Assembly: GCF_029784135.1 (NCBI RefSeq)
Contig: NC_073746.1
Coordinates: 222,655,882-222,719,881, forward strand
Reading direction: 5' to 3'
DNA from: Toxorhynchites rutilus septentrionalis
Taxonomy: Eukaryota; Arthropoda; Insecta; Diptera; Culicidae
Length of the DNA: 64,000 nucleotides
Position 1 is the first letter of the stretch, and each line of letters starts with the position of its first letter. A program made the position numbers and the translations under genes. The notes under the pieces are model-generated. The model had not been told where the DNA came from and ran no database searches. It was given only the letters and a program-made list of their open reading frames with translations. Below are positions 1 through 13,419 of the stretch, in pieces.

Positions 1-161
1 AATTGTTGTAGGTGGCGACACCATGAATAAAATTAAATAAATCATTCGTTTGGCTTTTGACGTGACGGTGCTGGTGGAAGCATTGACTGCATGTGTGAAT
101 TGGTGGAGACGTTGACGGAACGTAGACGTTCTTCTCCGTAACGTGCTATGTGAATCGCACA
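1..161 (-). mobile_element. Terminal fragment of a TTA-target DNA transposon
   Basis: The segment ends at 161 with the terminal motif TGTGCGATTCACATA (read on the minus strand) followed by TTA. Its reverse complement matches two separated blocks elsewhere in the window: 27810-27884 and 37741-37835. The element therefore continues past the left edge of the window. TTA duplication and TIR suggest a PIF/Harbinger-like non-autonomous element; no transposase is visible here. Confidence 0.7.
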
Positions 162-164
162 TTA

Positions 165-1350
165 TGAGGTCGGACCCGTCGCAAGATATTTATATGGTGC
201 TCGGAGGTAGGCACAGAGAGGATGCTATGTTTACTATAATATATTTCTGTAGCCATAGATTTAATTGACTTAGGCTTATATTTATTTAGATCTTAACGTA
301 GATCTAACGTAGATCTTGACGTAGGTTAGTATCCTACGTCAAAAACAACGCCATCTATTAGAAGAACAAACGAGCATTGGTTGGTATCCCAATATCTGAA
401 CGCCCTAACTGCCAAGTTTTGATTGGCCCGGTTTACGGTTTCCCCAACACAGACTTCAAAATCAATGTGCCCGGGGGAATCCGCTTTGCAAATACATGCA
501 AGTCGGGGGTATTTTTGGTGTTGAGTACTTTTGTACTCGCTTGTCGTTGTGTAGACCGGAATATGTTTCCCTGAAACGTACTTTTAAACTGAGAAGCCTG
601 AGAAAATCGTCATTTCAGATACTAGAGGTGAATGAACTTTCGCGGTTTGCGAACTACGTAAACACGAGATGTACAATAATTTCAGAGGGGAATGTAAAAT
701 ATAATGATATTTTGACAATTCTTCCGTTCACATAGTTTTGTAGTCCTGGGCATAATATCAAATTTATTTGTAACGAAGAACATAATCTATTACAAAAATT
801 TCGATGCATTCTAAAATAATATTCGAAGCGGTAAACAAGTGGACTGCATAATATAATTGCGTAGTTCTACGTCGAAAATATGCGGTCGTGTCCTAGATAC
901 AACCCCTTACATTTTTTTGTTTGCGCAGTTGCGGTGATTGAATGGAACACTTGCTTTGTGCATATTCTGGAAATGCATTCTGAAGCAAAATTGTCTTACG
1001 GTTGGTTCTGTGCAGTTCTTATTATTAGGTGATTTAAACAAGATGGTCATTAGTGTCTACTGGTGGAAGGTCGGAACAAACGTTGTATTAATTGTGTGGT
1101 TTATTTATTTATTTTTTTTACTTTTGACGATGGTTAGTTACAATTGCTTTTTCAATGGTTTTCATATATCCAAATTGTGCTTTGCTGCTACCTTAGCTGC
1201 TCGTTCTGGTCGGTAGACTTTGAAGAACACAAATTGGACCAATTAGATCGTGGGATTTACATTTTGATCTAATGTTCGATTTTTTCAATTGCACTTTATT
1301 ATTTTGTGTGTTTATTTCAACCAATTTATAATTTTCTTTGAAGGGATATA
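165..1350. other. Intergenic, repeat scraps only
   Basis: No convincing gene. Short open frames exist but have no recognisable domain. 290-345 carries several copies of a CGTAG-containing motif (for example near 313-345), related to the GACGTAGGACTACGTC motif found at 28473, 39709 and 63372. 858-905 shares the phrase GGTCGTGTCYTRGATACAAC with 29468-29495, so part of this stretch is dispersed repeat. Confidence 0.5.
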
Positions 1351-2450
1351 TTAGGCTGTCAAAAAAGTCCTGCGGTATTTCCGCGAGGTGTCGTTGTAAG
1401 CGCGTAGTTCTAGTTGTATTCATTGTATCGAGTCATACTATAGCTTGTTGGAAAGGTATTTTTGCGCGCTATAATATAGTCCTTGACAGTGTTTTGTTTG
1501 GTTAAGTCGTTTGTGAGTTATAGTGTCGCAAATATGGAGCAAAATAAAGAGAAAATCCGACATATTTTACAGTACTACTATGACAAAGGCAAAAATGCAT
1601 CTCAAGCTGCCAATAAAATTTGTGCAGTTTATGGACCCGATACAGTTTCCATTTCCACCGCACAACGATGGTTTCAACGTTTTCGTTCTGGTGTAGAGGT
1701 CGTCGAAGATGCGCCACGCTCCGGAAGGCCTGTCGTCGAAAATTTCGACAAAATCGCTGAATTAGCCGAGAAAGACCGGCATATTAGCAGCCGTAGCATC
1801 GGCCAAGAGCTGGGGATAAGTCATCAAACCGTTATTAACCATTTGAGAAGCTTGGATTCACAAAGAAGCTCGATGTATGGGTGCCATACACGTTGACGCA
1901 AAAAACATCTTTGACCGTATCGACGCATGTGAATCGCTGCTGAATCGCAACAAAATCGACCCGTTTCTGAAGCGGATGGTAACTGGCGATGAAAAGTGGG
2001 TCACTTACGACAACGTGAAGCGCAAACGGTCGTGGTCGAAGCCCGCTGAAGCGGCTCAGACGGTGGCCAAGCCCTCATTAACGGCCAGGAAGGTTCTGCT
2101 GTGTGTTTGGTGGGATTGTCAAGGAATAATCTATTATGAGCTGCTTCCCTATGGCCAAACGCTCAATTCGGACCTATACTGCCAACAACTGGACCACTTG
2201 AAGGTAGCACTCATGAAGAAGAGGCCATCTTTGATAAACAGAGGCCGCATTGTCTTCCATCAGGACAACGCCAGGCCACACACTTCTTTGGTGACGCGCC
2301 AGAAGCTCCGGGAGCTCGGATGGGAGGTTCTTTTGCATCCGCCGTATAGTCCGGACCTTGCACCAAGTGACTACCACCTGTTTTTGTCCATGGCGAACGA
2401 GCTAGGTAGTCAGAAGTTAGCCACAAGAAGCATGTGAAAATTGGCTATCC
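1351..2450 (+). mobile_element. mariner transposon, 3' truncated
   Basis: The left terminal inverted repeat (GGCTGTCAAAAAAGTCCTGC at 1354) and a roughly 165 bp 5' untranslated stretch precede a mariner transposase frame. The 5' stretch recurs inverted at 2654-2808 in a second, mini-mariner copy. The copy breaks off near 2450, before its own 3' TIR. No clear TA duplication is seen at the left end. Confidence 0.8.
1534..2450 (+). pseudogene. mariner transposase pseudogene (DD34D family)
   Basis: Begins MEQNKEKIRHILQYYYDKGK, with the paired helix-turn-helix DNA-binding region in the first ~115 codons (AQRWFQRFRSG, GRP motif, SHQTVINHL). The catalytic half holds VTGDEKWVTYD, VFHQDNARPH and YSPDLAPSDYHLF, the three acidic residues expected of mariner. 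The frame is broken by at least two single-base shifts (about 1850 and 1895) separating the DNA-binding and catalytic halves, and another near 2430 just before ACENWLSE. The frame is lost in unrelated sequence after about 2450, so the last 20-30 residues are missing. Transposition function is therefore lost. No host gene function is suggested. Confidence 0.88.
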
Positions 2451-2470
2451 GAGTTAATATTAGGTAATAT

Positions 2471-2893
2471 GTGAAATGAAAATCTAATATTTCAACATGC
2501 AAGGAAATTACAAAAGATTTCTAACGCTATAACTTGCATCAATCTATTGTAAATGGCCGTCAAAAAAGTCCTGCGGTATTTTTTTTGAATTTTCATTTGT
2601 TCATAAAATTAGTTACAATCATCTGTTTTAAGTCAAATATGCGCCTCACGAACGACTTAACCAAACAAAACACTGTCAAGGACTATATTATAGCGCGCAA
2701 AAATACCTTTCCAACAAGCTATAGTATGACTCGATACAATGAATACAACTAGAACTACGCGCTTACAACGACACCTCGCGGAAATATCGCAGGACTTTTT
2801 TGACAGCCATTTCCAATAGATTGATGCAAGTTATAGCGTTAGAAATCTTTTGTAATTTCCTTGCATGTTGAAATATTAGATTTTCATTTCACA
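2471..2893. repeat. Palindromic repeat enclosing a mini-mariner
   Basis: 2471-2580 is nearly the reverse complement of 2785-2893. About 85 bp of each arm is non-mariner sequence (for example AACATGCAAGGAAATTAC) and the inner ~25 bp is mariner TIR. The arms flank the internally deleted mariner at 2556-2808. Confidence 0.85.
2556..2808 (-). mobile_element. Mini-mariner (internally deleted, about 253 bp)
   Basis: Read on the minus strand it starts with the same TIR and 5' untranslated region as the mariner at 1351 and then jumps to a typical mariner 3' end (ATTTTATGAACAAATG, A-rich run, TIR). The whole transposase is deleted. It is therefore a MITE-like derivative that could be moved only in trans. 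Confidence 0.8.
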
Positions 2894-2963
2894 CCCACTC
2901 AAACGCAATCCTAGGATGAAATGTTATTTCAGTGGATGATGATCTAAAATGCCACATATCATA

Positions 2964-3120
2964 TACAGTAATTCACATTTAATGCGACATGCCGAGGCAC
3001 CACTCAGTGTCGTATTGGAGGTGATTATTTGGACATTGGCGATGAGAGTGGTACAGTGTCGACGTCTGGTGGCGACTTTCAACCATGATTTGGGCCCCGA
3101 ACTCGATGTTTACACAAATG
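2964..3120 (+). mobile_element. TACAGTAA-family MITE, right half lost
   Basis: Starts TACAGTAATTCACATTTAAT and contains the family core CATGCCGAGGCACCACTC and TTTGGGCCCCGAACTCG. Full copies are at 35062-35312 and 38040-38278. This copy is cut at about 3120 by another repeat that begins TTGACCGAAGCC. Confidence 0.75.
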
Positions 3121-4413
3121 TTTGACCGAAGCCAAATATTTGACACTTTTTGACAGATAAAATTCGATCATTGCGTACTGACACAAAACACGACAAGCAA
3201 ATATTCAGTTATTGGAAGCCTAGAATATTTTTTCGATCTGTTCTTCCAACCGATCGGTATATGGTTAGGTTACCTTAAATATTCCAGTCGATTATTTTCC
3301 ATGTTCGATGTTTAACATTGTTTGCCACTGTTGATAATTGAAGAGTGGCAATCAAAAAAGTGTTTGTACAAATATCAAATCAAACTTGATCTGTCAAAAA
3401 GTATCATATATTTCACCTCTGGACAAACAGTGTACGTTCGAGATGAAAAATAGAAGGTGGAAGATTCACGGGTTTTGCTTGTGTTAAACTTTGATTGTAT
3501 TAGTAGCCAGGAAGATAAGAAGTTCACACACCAGGCATAACAGTCAGTTACTCAAATGGTACAAAATTGATTGTGTCAACGAATAACGTTGAAAGAGGAT
3601 ATACAGAAAATAATTACATATTTCATTTTTGTTATTTCTTCTTATATCAGAATTAGTATTCTAATTTTTACTATGTTTGGATTTTAGAGCATCTTCATGG
3701 TAGTTTATCTCTTGTTAGCAATTGTAATTCCTTTTTCCACAATTAGGGTGCTGAACACTTCATTCGTCTAAAACTAGGATGGAAGCATAAAACTTTTCGT
3801 CTCAATTTAGGTCATATGGAGTCTATTCAATTATTTTTTTTTACCTGGAAAAAAACTTGCTACTTTTTTCTCATGCGCTGTAAAATGTTTTCCGCCAAAG
3901 GAAAAAACGATTTTGTAACTCTGACTTTGTTTATTTACGTTTTTGGTCGATGTAACGAGAAATAAAATAAAATTGAAATAAAGTTTAGAACACCTCAACA
4001 ATACTAAAATTTCAGTTTCTGCTAAAATTTCAGTTGGGCCCCTATGATTTTGAACGCTAGCATTGAGTTAAGAAAAAATACTAATTTGTTCATTTCATCT
4101 GCTTATTTTTACTTTTAATAACAACACTTTTCTTATGTAGTGGACTATTATAAGAAAAGTAACATACATAAACAAAATCTGTGACGTCACAGATTTAAAA
4201 ATCTTCCCACCTTTCATTTTCCATCTCGGTGTACGTTCACCTGAAAATGTATGTGTCGTAAAATTGTGACTCCAGCATAAGTTTTCACATATTCATTGAA
4301 TCAACAATGCATACCTTTAAGTAATATGTTTAACCTTTGAACACGAATCATAACAGAAGGAGTGATATTTTCAAAAGATCAGATGCATGAATGGATAATT
4401 GAAAACTATCAAA
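3121..4413. other. Intergenic with a dispersed repeat
   Basis: 3117-3220 is an inverted match to about 21350-21465 (shared phrases GCCAAATATTTG, CTGTCAAAAAG, CGACAAGCAAATATTCAG). 3380-3435 carries a related end, so a short TIR element of about 300 bp is likely. From 3440 to 4413 I see no gene, only AT-rich sequence upstream of the zinc-finger gene; no promoter motif is clear. Confidence 0.5.
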
Positions 4414-7400
4414 ATGTATTTTCAAAAGTGTAAATTGTGCACATCGGAGAGTGCTACGGTTTATCTTGACATATTCGGTCAAATAAACTCACACAAAAAT
4501 ATACCTGCAATAATATCAAAACATCTGTGGTTTGATGTAAAAATTAAATATAGATGTACATAGAATACATTTAAAACTTTCTTCATCCAGTTTCAGCCGT
4601 CCGATGAACTGCAATTGATTTGCAACCAATGCTGGAATTCATTGTATGAATTTAATACTTTCTATAATACCGTAGCTGAAATACATCACAATGAAAAAGG
4701 CTGCTCCTCTAAAGACGATGAATTGGACGACCCATTTGGTCCAGATCTTTTGGCAGAGAACGATGATAGCACCGATTGTAACACAAAGTCAGAATTTTTG
4801 GAAGTAATAAAAACAGAACCCTGTGATGATCTAGTAAAAAGCGTTGCTCTCGATATAGATGTATTGGGTGAAAACGTTCCGAATGCTACGGAACAAGGAA
4901 ACTTGTTAAATATTGAACAGCAGGACTTATCGTTGACACGGGAATCAGTTCCAACAACACAGCGGCCGAGAAGAAACAATACGAAAGCGATCTACAATGA
5001 TGAACTGACTTCTGACGAGGAACAGGCTGAGAGTGTGGCAGAACAGAAAAATAATGACGTGAAACCCATGTCCCAGAATGCCTCTAGACGGAAGCGTTTA
5101 GAATCTAGTGATTTTGAAGACGAAGTAACAGAGGGAAGTGTGATTGATGAGATTGCAGTTAAACCAGCGAGAGCAAAACGCAAGAGGGACACCAAACTGT
5201 TTGAGCATATCGATGAGTTCGTGTGTTACATTTGTCCGGATAGAGTCGAGTTCGATAGATTCTATCACGCTACAGTACACTACAAAGAATTTCACAAAGA
5301 ACCAGCTTACATAAAGTGTAAATCGTGCGGTAAACGATGTTACACTCCGGGAAATTTGATCAGTCATGTAGCGGTACATACCGATCCAGACAAATACAGG
5401 TAACAACGTATTTGAGATGCAAGTATTTTCTACAATAGATTGTGCAAATTGTGCTATTAGAACTCTTACTCTTGCTTCAAAGAATGAATTAATTGATAAA
5501 AAAAACTTGAATTAATATTCAGCTCGTGTAGAGTTGTCATGAGTGGTAGAATCTTCGGCTCTTGTTTAATGATCAGTGACCAACACAACCTTCTGAAAAG
5601 ATGATATAATTCGAGATAATTTTAAACTGTATTAATAAATCTAATTTTTTTAATTTTTGCGACGCTTCCCAGTCCACGTTTGACTGAATTAAAAATCACA
5701 ACAATTTATTGGAAGATATTGTGAGACGTTTATAAATTTCATTGTTTTATCCAATTAAGTGTTCAAAGAACTACTACTACTGAACTAGTTGAAAATTTGA
5801 TTATTAGTCTACATCTGGAATTTCTCTGAAAAATTACTGGAAAATCGAGTAATATTATGGCGGGTTTACATTAGGGAGATCTATAGCTATAAATGGATTT
5901 ATTCACATGAAAATAGGTGTAAACGGGTGAGAATAAATATGATATACTTATTCGAGGTATATATAACATTAAAAATTCAGCATATGTAAACGCTTGTGAA
6001 TTTCTCACTGGTGAGAAATCTATGCAGTTCTACTTCAGGTGAATAAATTCACCGAAAATATGAATATATTCATTATAGAAGTTCACGCTAGTGTAAACAG
6101 TTGATGCGATTTCTATAAATCTCATCATATTTCTTCACATGAATATAGCACTAGTCTAAACCCACCCTTAGGCATCTTTTTTTTCGAGTTTTGAGTCGAC
6201 ACCCTGTCACCAGTTTGTAATTCATGTTTCGTAATAATAATGTCCAAGCTCTACCGAAGTGATTTTGAAGATTTCATTGGAAGCAGATTTTTCCCTTTAT
6301 TATACTGTCATGGATACTTACTAATTTAAAGTGTTCGGCTAGGTGTCAGATCTGCGGCAAGCAGAATGACCAACAAGTGGCTCTGGTGAAGCATATGCGA
6401 ATACATCGTCCAGAGATGGAAGAAAAGTTGCCCATTCGATGTAGGTTGTGTCCCCGAAGGTTCTCCACGGACAAGAAACGTGACAGACACGAAAAACACC
6501 ACAGCCGTAAGCCAATGGAGAAGCCCCCAAGAGTTATGGGTCGTGACGAGGAAATATTAGAGTTTTACAAACGGATTATCTGTGAAATATGTGACCAACA
6601 GAGAATGGTAGATGATAATATAGCGGACGTAGAATATGAGAACATGCAGGATTTAAAGAAACACATGCGAGATGTACACAATGATAAAGGGTATTTAAAA
6701 TGCCACATTTGTGACAAAAAGTGCAACATTCGTTCGGTTCTTTTAATCCACAAAGATTTTCATCTCAACCCAGAGAAGTATAGGTAAGTTAGTAGACTAT
6801 AATCATTCGTTCCTTGTTCAGATTTGCTGAATATATTGACAGGTGCAGTGTTTGTGGAAACGTTTACCAGAATTTGCAGAAACACAAGCAGGGTGCTCAT
6901 GCGTCTCCTGGAGAGGCATCATTTTGTTGCGAACATTGTGGTAAAGCTTTAACAAGCGAGAAAAGTCTGAAGTCTCACGTTGATCGGAAACATGCTGTAA
7001 AGGATACCATTTGCGACATTTGTAACAAACCGTAAGTTAGGCGTCAAAAAATTTACTGTAGTTGATCGTTGATTTACTTCTAGGTTTAGCAAGAGCATGC
7101 TTGAAAGCCATAAGCGCGTTGTGCATGAAAACGCATCGTACATGTGCACTCACTGTCCTCGCATGTTCAGGAGTAAATTTTCATTGAACCGCCATCTGGA
7201 GGAGCATGAGGATAAAGTTAGAGAGAGAGTTAAGTGTGTGGTTTGTGGTCTCACATTTAAGCATAAGTATATTCTCACGAAGCATATCGATTCTGTGCAT
7301 ACAAAAGAAGCTCCAGTGTCGTGTGATGTCTGTGGTGAGCATAATAACGCAATGGCAATCCTGAAACTTGTTTTCTAATTTACATTATTTGACATAACAG

Positions 7401-7757
7401 GTAAAAAGTTTAAATCTAAACATCATTTATGGAGTCATAAGTCTGATACTTGTAATACTCGCAGATACGATTGTACAATTTGTGGACGGGTGTTTAAGGT
7501 TTGATCAGTTATTTTTCTACGATAGTACATTAGAAGTATATATTTTTTCATCCTTACAGGTTAAGGTTCGATTGACTGAGCATATGACCACTCACACCGG
7601 AAAAAGTCTGTATCAGTGCACGTTCTGTCCGATGACCTTCAGTTTCCAATCCATACTGTATACACACAGAAAAAAAGCACATTACGAGCAATGGTTAGAA
7701 TTACAAGCTAAACGCGAAGAGGGTGTAAAGTTTAAGGTTTTGGAAGCCCCTACTTAA
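4414..7757 (+). CDS. ZAD and C2H2 zinc-finger protein, seven exons
   Basis: Exons proposed from GT/AG sites and continuous phase: 4414-4536, 4591-5399, 6343-6783, 6843-7031, 7084-7334, 7401-7498, 7560-7757, joining to 702 residues. Exon 1 (ATG preceded by an in-frame stop at 4396) gives the first half of a ZAD, CKLC; splicing to 4591 gives LWFDFQPSDELQLICNQCW, the second half with its CxxC. ZAD domains mediate dimerisation in insect zinc-finger regulators. An acidic, low-complexity linker (about residues 75-225) with basic patches such as RRKR and KRKR follows. About fourteen C2H2 fingers fill the rest, several split by introns; one near the end (CDVCGKKF...) has Cys in place of the last His. 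A nuclear DNA-binding regulator is likely; targets are unknown. Intron 2 holds a MITE. The first exon is inferred from homology and splice logic. Confidence 0.9.
5858..6167. mobile_element. TTA-target MITE in intron 2 of the zinc-finger gene
   Basis: Ends are TGGCGGGTTTACATTAG and, on the other strand, GGGTGGGTTTAGACTAG, flanked by TTA at 5855-5857 and 6168-6170. The 310 bp element has no ORF. It sits wholly within the 943 bp intron, so the coding sequence is unaffected. Confidence 0.7.
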
Positions 7758-7773
7758 TATCATGTAATTTAGA

Positions 7774-7779
7774 AATAAA
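7774..7779 (+). terminator. Poly(A) signal of the zinc-finger gene
   Basis: AATAAA lies 17 bases after the stop codon at 7757, in an AT-rich setting; a good candidate for 3' end formation. Confidence 0.6.
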
Positions 7780-7911
7780 TACGATAATTTATTAGCAGAG
7801 TCTTTTAAAGACATATCAGTTCTAATTCAATAGATCGACTAATTTTTCTCATTGGGTTATTTGTTCCTCCATGCATTACATCTGTTCCAGTGGTTTGATG
7901 AATTTGTTGGT

Positions 7912-8815
7912 TTATGAAATTTGTTTCTTGTACTCGTTGGAAAAGGATTTGGAATCTCGATTTACGGATTTCGGAAAATTTTCAATTGTCATGTTTGGTT
8001 GAAACATGTGCATTATTTTTATGGGACCCCCTCTCATTTTCAGAGGAGGAAGGGGTGTCATACTATCATAGAAACATTTCTTGTACCCAAAAACCTCACA
8101 TCCCAAATTTGGCTCCATTTGCTTGATTAGTTCTCGAGTTATGCAGAAATTTGTGTTTTATTTGTGGGAGCCCCCCTTTAGAGAGGGGGGAGTAGTGTCG
8201 AACTACCATAGAAACGTTTATCGATCCCTAAAACCTCTATATGCTAAGTTTGATTCCATTTGTTTGATTAGTTCTCGAGTTGTTCAGCAAAATACCCCCC
8301 CCCCTTCTTTAGAGAGGGGAAAGGAGTGTCAAACCACCATTTATTGCTCCCTAAAACCTCCATATGCCAAATTCGTTTCTACTTGCTTGATTAGTTCTCG
8401 AGTTATGCAGAAATTTGTGTTTCATTTGTACAGCAGCTCCTCCTTAGAGAAGGGGAGGAGTATCTAACCACCATAGAATCATGTATTGCACCCTAAAACC
8501 TCCTTATGCCAAATTTGGTTTCATTTGCTTGAATAATTTTTGAGTAATATAGAAATTTGTGTTTCATTTGTATGGCAGCCCCCCTAAGAGAGGGGGAGGA
8601 GTATCTAACCACCATAGAATCATTTATTGCAGCTTTTTAGAGAGGGGAAAGGAGTGTTAAACCACCCTTTATTGCTCCCTAAAACCTCTATATGCCAAAT
8701 TTGGATCCACTTGCTTGATTAGTTCTCAAGTTATGCAGAAATTTGTGTTTCATTTGTACAGCAGCTCCCCCTTAGAGAGGGGGAGGGGTCTCGAAATATC
8801 ATAAGAATCATGCTT
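7912..8815 (-). repeat. Minisatellite array, about 120-135 bp units
   Basis: Five to six diverged units repeat the phrases TTAGTTCTCGAGTTATGCAG, AAATTTGTGTTTCATTTG, CCTTAGAGAGGGGGAGGAG, ACCACCATAGAA and CCTAAAACCTCCATATGCC. The array is the reverse complement of that at 12503-13225. No Helitron-like terminus is found on this copy. The short frames inside have no coding signature. Confidence 0.85.
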
Positions 8816-10173
8816 TTCCTGTCCACGTGGTATGTGGACAGCCCCTAAGTTATCACAGTCCATCCGTAATTTAAGGCTCGAGGCACAGACAACGGCGTGG
8901 ATTCCATCGAAAAGGGTATCAATTGGGTAGATGTGAAAAACTAGAATATTGTAAAGCCTTTATACTTTTCTCTCTATTACGCAGTCTCACTCCAGTCAGC
9001 GAGCAAACAACAGACTTCCTTCATGCCAGCGTTACACACAGCGGTTACGCTCGATACAAATTCCAAGAGCAAAATTACTTCTGGGGTCGATATGTGTTGT
9101 GAATGAAAGATGTCGCACACGCCGCTTGATCGCCGCTTCAAATCCAAGGGTTTGATCTCGATGAAATGATGCACCGCGTCGGTTTCCATGTTGTCTGGTG
9201 GAGAGTGCTGGTATGTTTTTTGTATCACACGCACACATTGTTGTTTTTTGGGGCTGTACATATATCTCGTGGGAACAAAAAGGTAATTTTCTTTCATACA
9301 CCTTTATTCCGGAACACGATCGGGTTTGAAATTAGCACGATGTTGCATTGTGTAATAGTTAAGTTAAGGGTGAGAAATACGTGTTTGAATAACAACAAGG
9401 AAAAATTTCCATTCACATTTTAATAATTTAAAACTGCATTGGGGAATGCTAATTATCACATGGCTTCACAAACATGGATGAATTATTTTGACGTTCGTTT
9501 GGGTCAAGGGGATGCTGCCACTTTTGAATATGTTGAATGGGTTCGAATCTCGGACGAATTTTAGAATGAAGAAGTCGATATCGTTCGGGTTGCAGAATGA
9601 AAAGTCGATCTCGATTGAATTGCGAAATTTCCAAACTCGGGTTCAGGAATAGAGGTGAATGTTTGAGATTTATATATTGTTTGATAGTTAGTTTCATTAA
9701 ACATATTATTTTATTCATTTTCACTGTAATGAATTGTTGTGGAGCGTTCAGATCAATTGATTAAAAACTCTAGTATATCAGGAAAGGGCTGATCAATAAT
9801 TGTGAGTACAAGAGGAAGCTTGCATCTTCGAATTCGGCCAATCAGAACGCTGTATTTCCGTTCGATAACAAATTATTTGCAAGATTATGAAGAATAAACA
9901 TTTTTTTTGATTTTTTTGTGAACTACATATATATGTATTAACTCAACAATGTATTTTAATGTGATGTTTTTATATAAAAAATATTTTGTCGTTTGGGACA
10001 CTTATGTGATTATTCAAATAACGTGAGACTTTTATACAAACAGTAGTTCTGATACTCATGAGCAATCTTTTCCATCACACCAAAGTGTTACAATGTTATG
10101 ATTTTTGTCCCACATTCCTATGCATTCAACGCACTGTTCGTTATCTTTGTTTGATACTGAGTATCGTTATCTA
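8816..10173. other. Intergenic, no recognised feature
   Basis: A phrase TGTCCACGTGGTATGTGGACAG near 8840 is palindromic and adjoins the minisatellite. From about 8880 to 10173 I see several short open frames on both strands but no domain, splice pattern or repeat structure I can name. Confidence 0.4.
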
Positions 10174-10176
10174 TTA

Positions 10177-10818
10177 AGCCGGGTTTATACAGTGCGAGTA
10201 AACATACGAGTCGGCCTAGTCTGTTACTGCAGTATAGCTACTCACACCGTGTGAACGCTTCATGCCAACTAGTGTCAAGTGTTATCCGGTGTGCGAGCTA
10301 CTTCAAAGTTTTTTGATTTTTACTCGCACTCGCATCCCTCAAAATGTCAAAAACAGCATTTAGCGTTCGAATCAGGGATGCCAAATGTAAAGAAATGTCT
10401 TCATTTTGATGATATTTAAAAATATGCGAAAATAGTAACAGACTTGAAAATTATTGGAAAAAACATACAGTTTCTAAACGAAATCGTTGTTATTTTGTTT
10501 TGCACGCTGGAGTAGCATGCTTTCTTTTTGAGATAGTTTTCTTGAAAACAAGAACATAAGCCATCCATGAATTTCTCTACCAGATTAGTATTTTCGAAGG
10601 CAGTTTTGAACTGTTCAAATTTGCTGTTTCTGATGATTTGATGGACATTTGAAAAATCATCTGGCATCCCTGGTTAACCCGTGCTGTAATATCTAGTTTC
10701 TCGTCAGCAGCTCACACTGTGTAAACGGACAAAGCGAGATAACTAATTGTCAAGCGAGTTCACCAGGTCAGTAGCTGTTCACTGTCAAGTCAGCTACTAG
10801 CAACGTATAAATGAGCCT
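10177..10818 (-). mobile_element. Harbinger-like MITE (642 bp), TTA duplication
   Basis: Ends are AGCCGGGTTTATACAGTG and, on the other strand, AGGCTCATTTATACGTTG; TTA flanks both sides (10174-10176, 10819-10821). The ends and about 250 bp of subterminal sequence match the longer element at 30028-31373 in the opposite orientation. A minus-strand frame (10416-10667) starts MPDDFSNVHQIIRNSKFEQF and is shared with that element, so it may be a leftover of a second Harbinger ORF. Confidence 0.82.
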
Positions 10819-10821
10819 TTA

Positions 10822-11193
10822 CTCATAGGAGCACTGTATTGATTCGTGAACAGTTTCACTAGACATCATGCTTCGTTTAGAAAAAGCCTAAACTGGTACT
10901 TGGTTGAGTAAAATATAAGATTAGCAAGGTTTTTTGCTGTGGTGACTGAGAGGAGACAAACGACCACAAAGGGTTAAATTGATGATAAACTTACTGGAAA
11001 TAATGACGTAATAATTCCGAAGAGGCAACGATCTCAATCTCACACTTCGCCACTTCACCACCTACATATAGATTCACTGGAGCAAACAAGAAAACAAATT
11101 GTATGATGTCATAGATTTTGACAACTAAATAAGTACGGCTTTATTTACTATCTCTTGATATATGAAACAATTCAGTTCATCGGATTGTAAACA
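10822..11193. other. Upstream region of the LAMTOR5-like gene
   Basis: 372 bases between the MITE and the LAMTOR5 start. No ORF or repeat is recognised; it presumably contains the promoter, but no TATA or initiator can be assigned with confidence. Confidence 0.4.
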
Positions 11194-11635
11194 ATGGAAG
11201 AACAAGTTGATCTTATATTAGATAAAGTGTAAGAATGTGGTAAAATAGAGAATATACATTTAATTAATATTTGTTTGTTGATTATTGTAGAATGGAAACA
11301 CCGGGAAATCTAGGGTGTCTCATAGCCAATAATCATGGGCTATGCATTGGAGGTAATTAATTTTTGCGTAAAATCATATTGCATGGTTCAAATTAACATG
11401 TTTTACAGCAAGAGGAAATGCGACCGAAGCATCCGCTGGAATTATTGTAGCAATTTCTGAGCAAGCCTCCAAACTGGATCCAAACTGCAATGCTCCTGTC
11501 GTATCGTTGGAAGTTGGCGATAAGTAATTCATTTTGTTTGTTTTTGCATTTTTTCATCGACTGATTATATTCACTTTTAGAGTTTGCATTATTCACAGAA
11601 ATGGAATTACTGGCGCTGTGTATAAACAGAAATAA
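11194..11635 (+). CDS. Lamtor5: LAMTOR5 (HBXIP) homologue, Ragulator subunit
   Basis: Four short exons joined by GT/AG introns: 11194-11228, 11291-11352, 11409-11523 and 11581-11635; lengths sum to 267 nt, an 88-residue protein plus stop. It reads MEEQVDLILDKVMETPGNLG at the start and ends VYKQK. Landmarks of the roadblock/LC7-like LAMTOR5 fold are visible: LGCLIANNHGLCIGARG, the helix ASAGIIVAISEQASKLD, the strand PVVSLE and the closing HRNGITGAVYK, matching the human protein along its whole ~91-residue length. LAMTOR5 is part of the pentameric Ragulator complex that anchors Rag GTPases at lysosomes for mTORC1 signalling. The exons are too short to show as long ORFs. The annotation rests on remembered family similarity and clean splice phases. 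Confidence 0.9.
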
Positions 11636-11639
11636 TAAA
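11634..11639 (+). terminator. Poly(A) signal overlapping the LAMTOR5 stop region
   Basis: AATAAA begins inside the TAA stop codon (11633-11635), giving an extremely short 3' untranslated region if used. Confidence 0.5.
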
Positions 11640-11936
11640 GCAATGTTAATTCTATTTGAATTCGTATCTTGTTTAAAATGAGCATTTGATGCGGAAATAA
11701 TTTTGCTACCTAAAATGTCCGTTGAATCGAACATACGAAAGAATATTAGTTCCTTCTCAGATTGGAAATCAATAATCGAAAAATGTGAATATATATTCAG
11801 ACCATTCGGTCCTAGAGAATTCAACTATCAGACGGTTTTCTCTGGAGCTCAAATATAACTGCTTAAAATGTTGCTGAAATGAGATAAATTTTTAAGCGTG
11901 ATCATCTACCTTCTTCATCAGTAATTCCACCATCCA
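11636..11936. other. Downstream of LAMTOR5, nothing recognised
   Basis: A minus-strand open frame covers much of 11393-11824 but overlaps the LAMTOR5 exons antisense and looks like a shadow. No repeat or domain is seen. Confidence 0.4.
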
Positions 11937-13367
<1,431 letters not shown>

Positions 13368-13419
13368 TGTGAATATAACATTATTGGGCTAATTGCCGAG
13401 CTGTTAATTGAGTTGAACG

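Noticed and set aside
8040..8800. Regularly spaced repeats suggesting a CRISPR array
   Set aside because: Units are 120-135 bp, diverged and contiguous without unique spacers, and the genome is eukaryotic.
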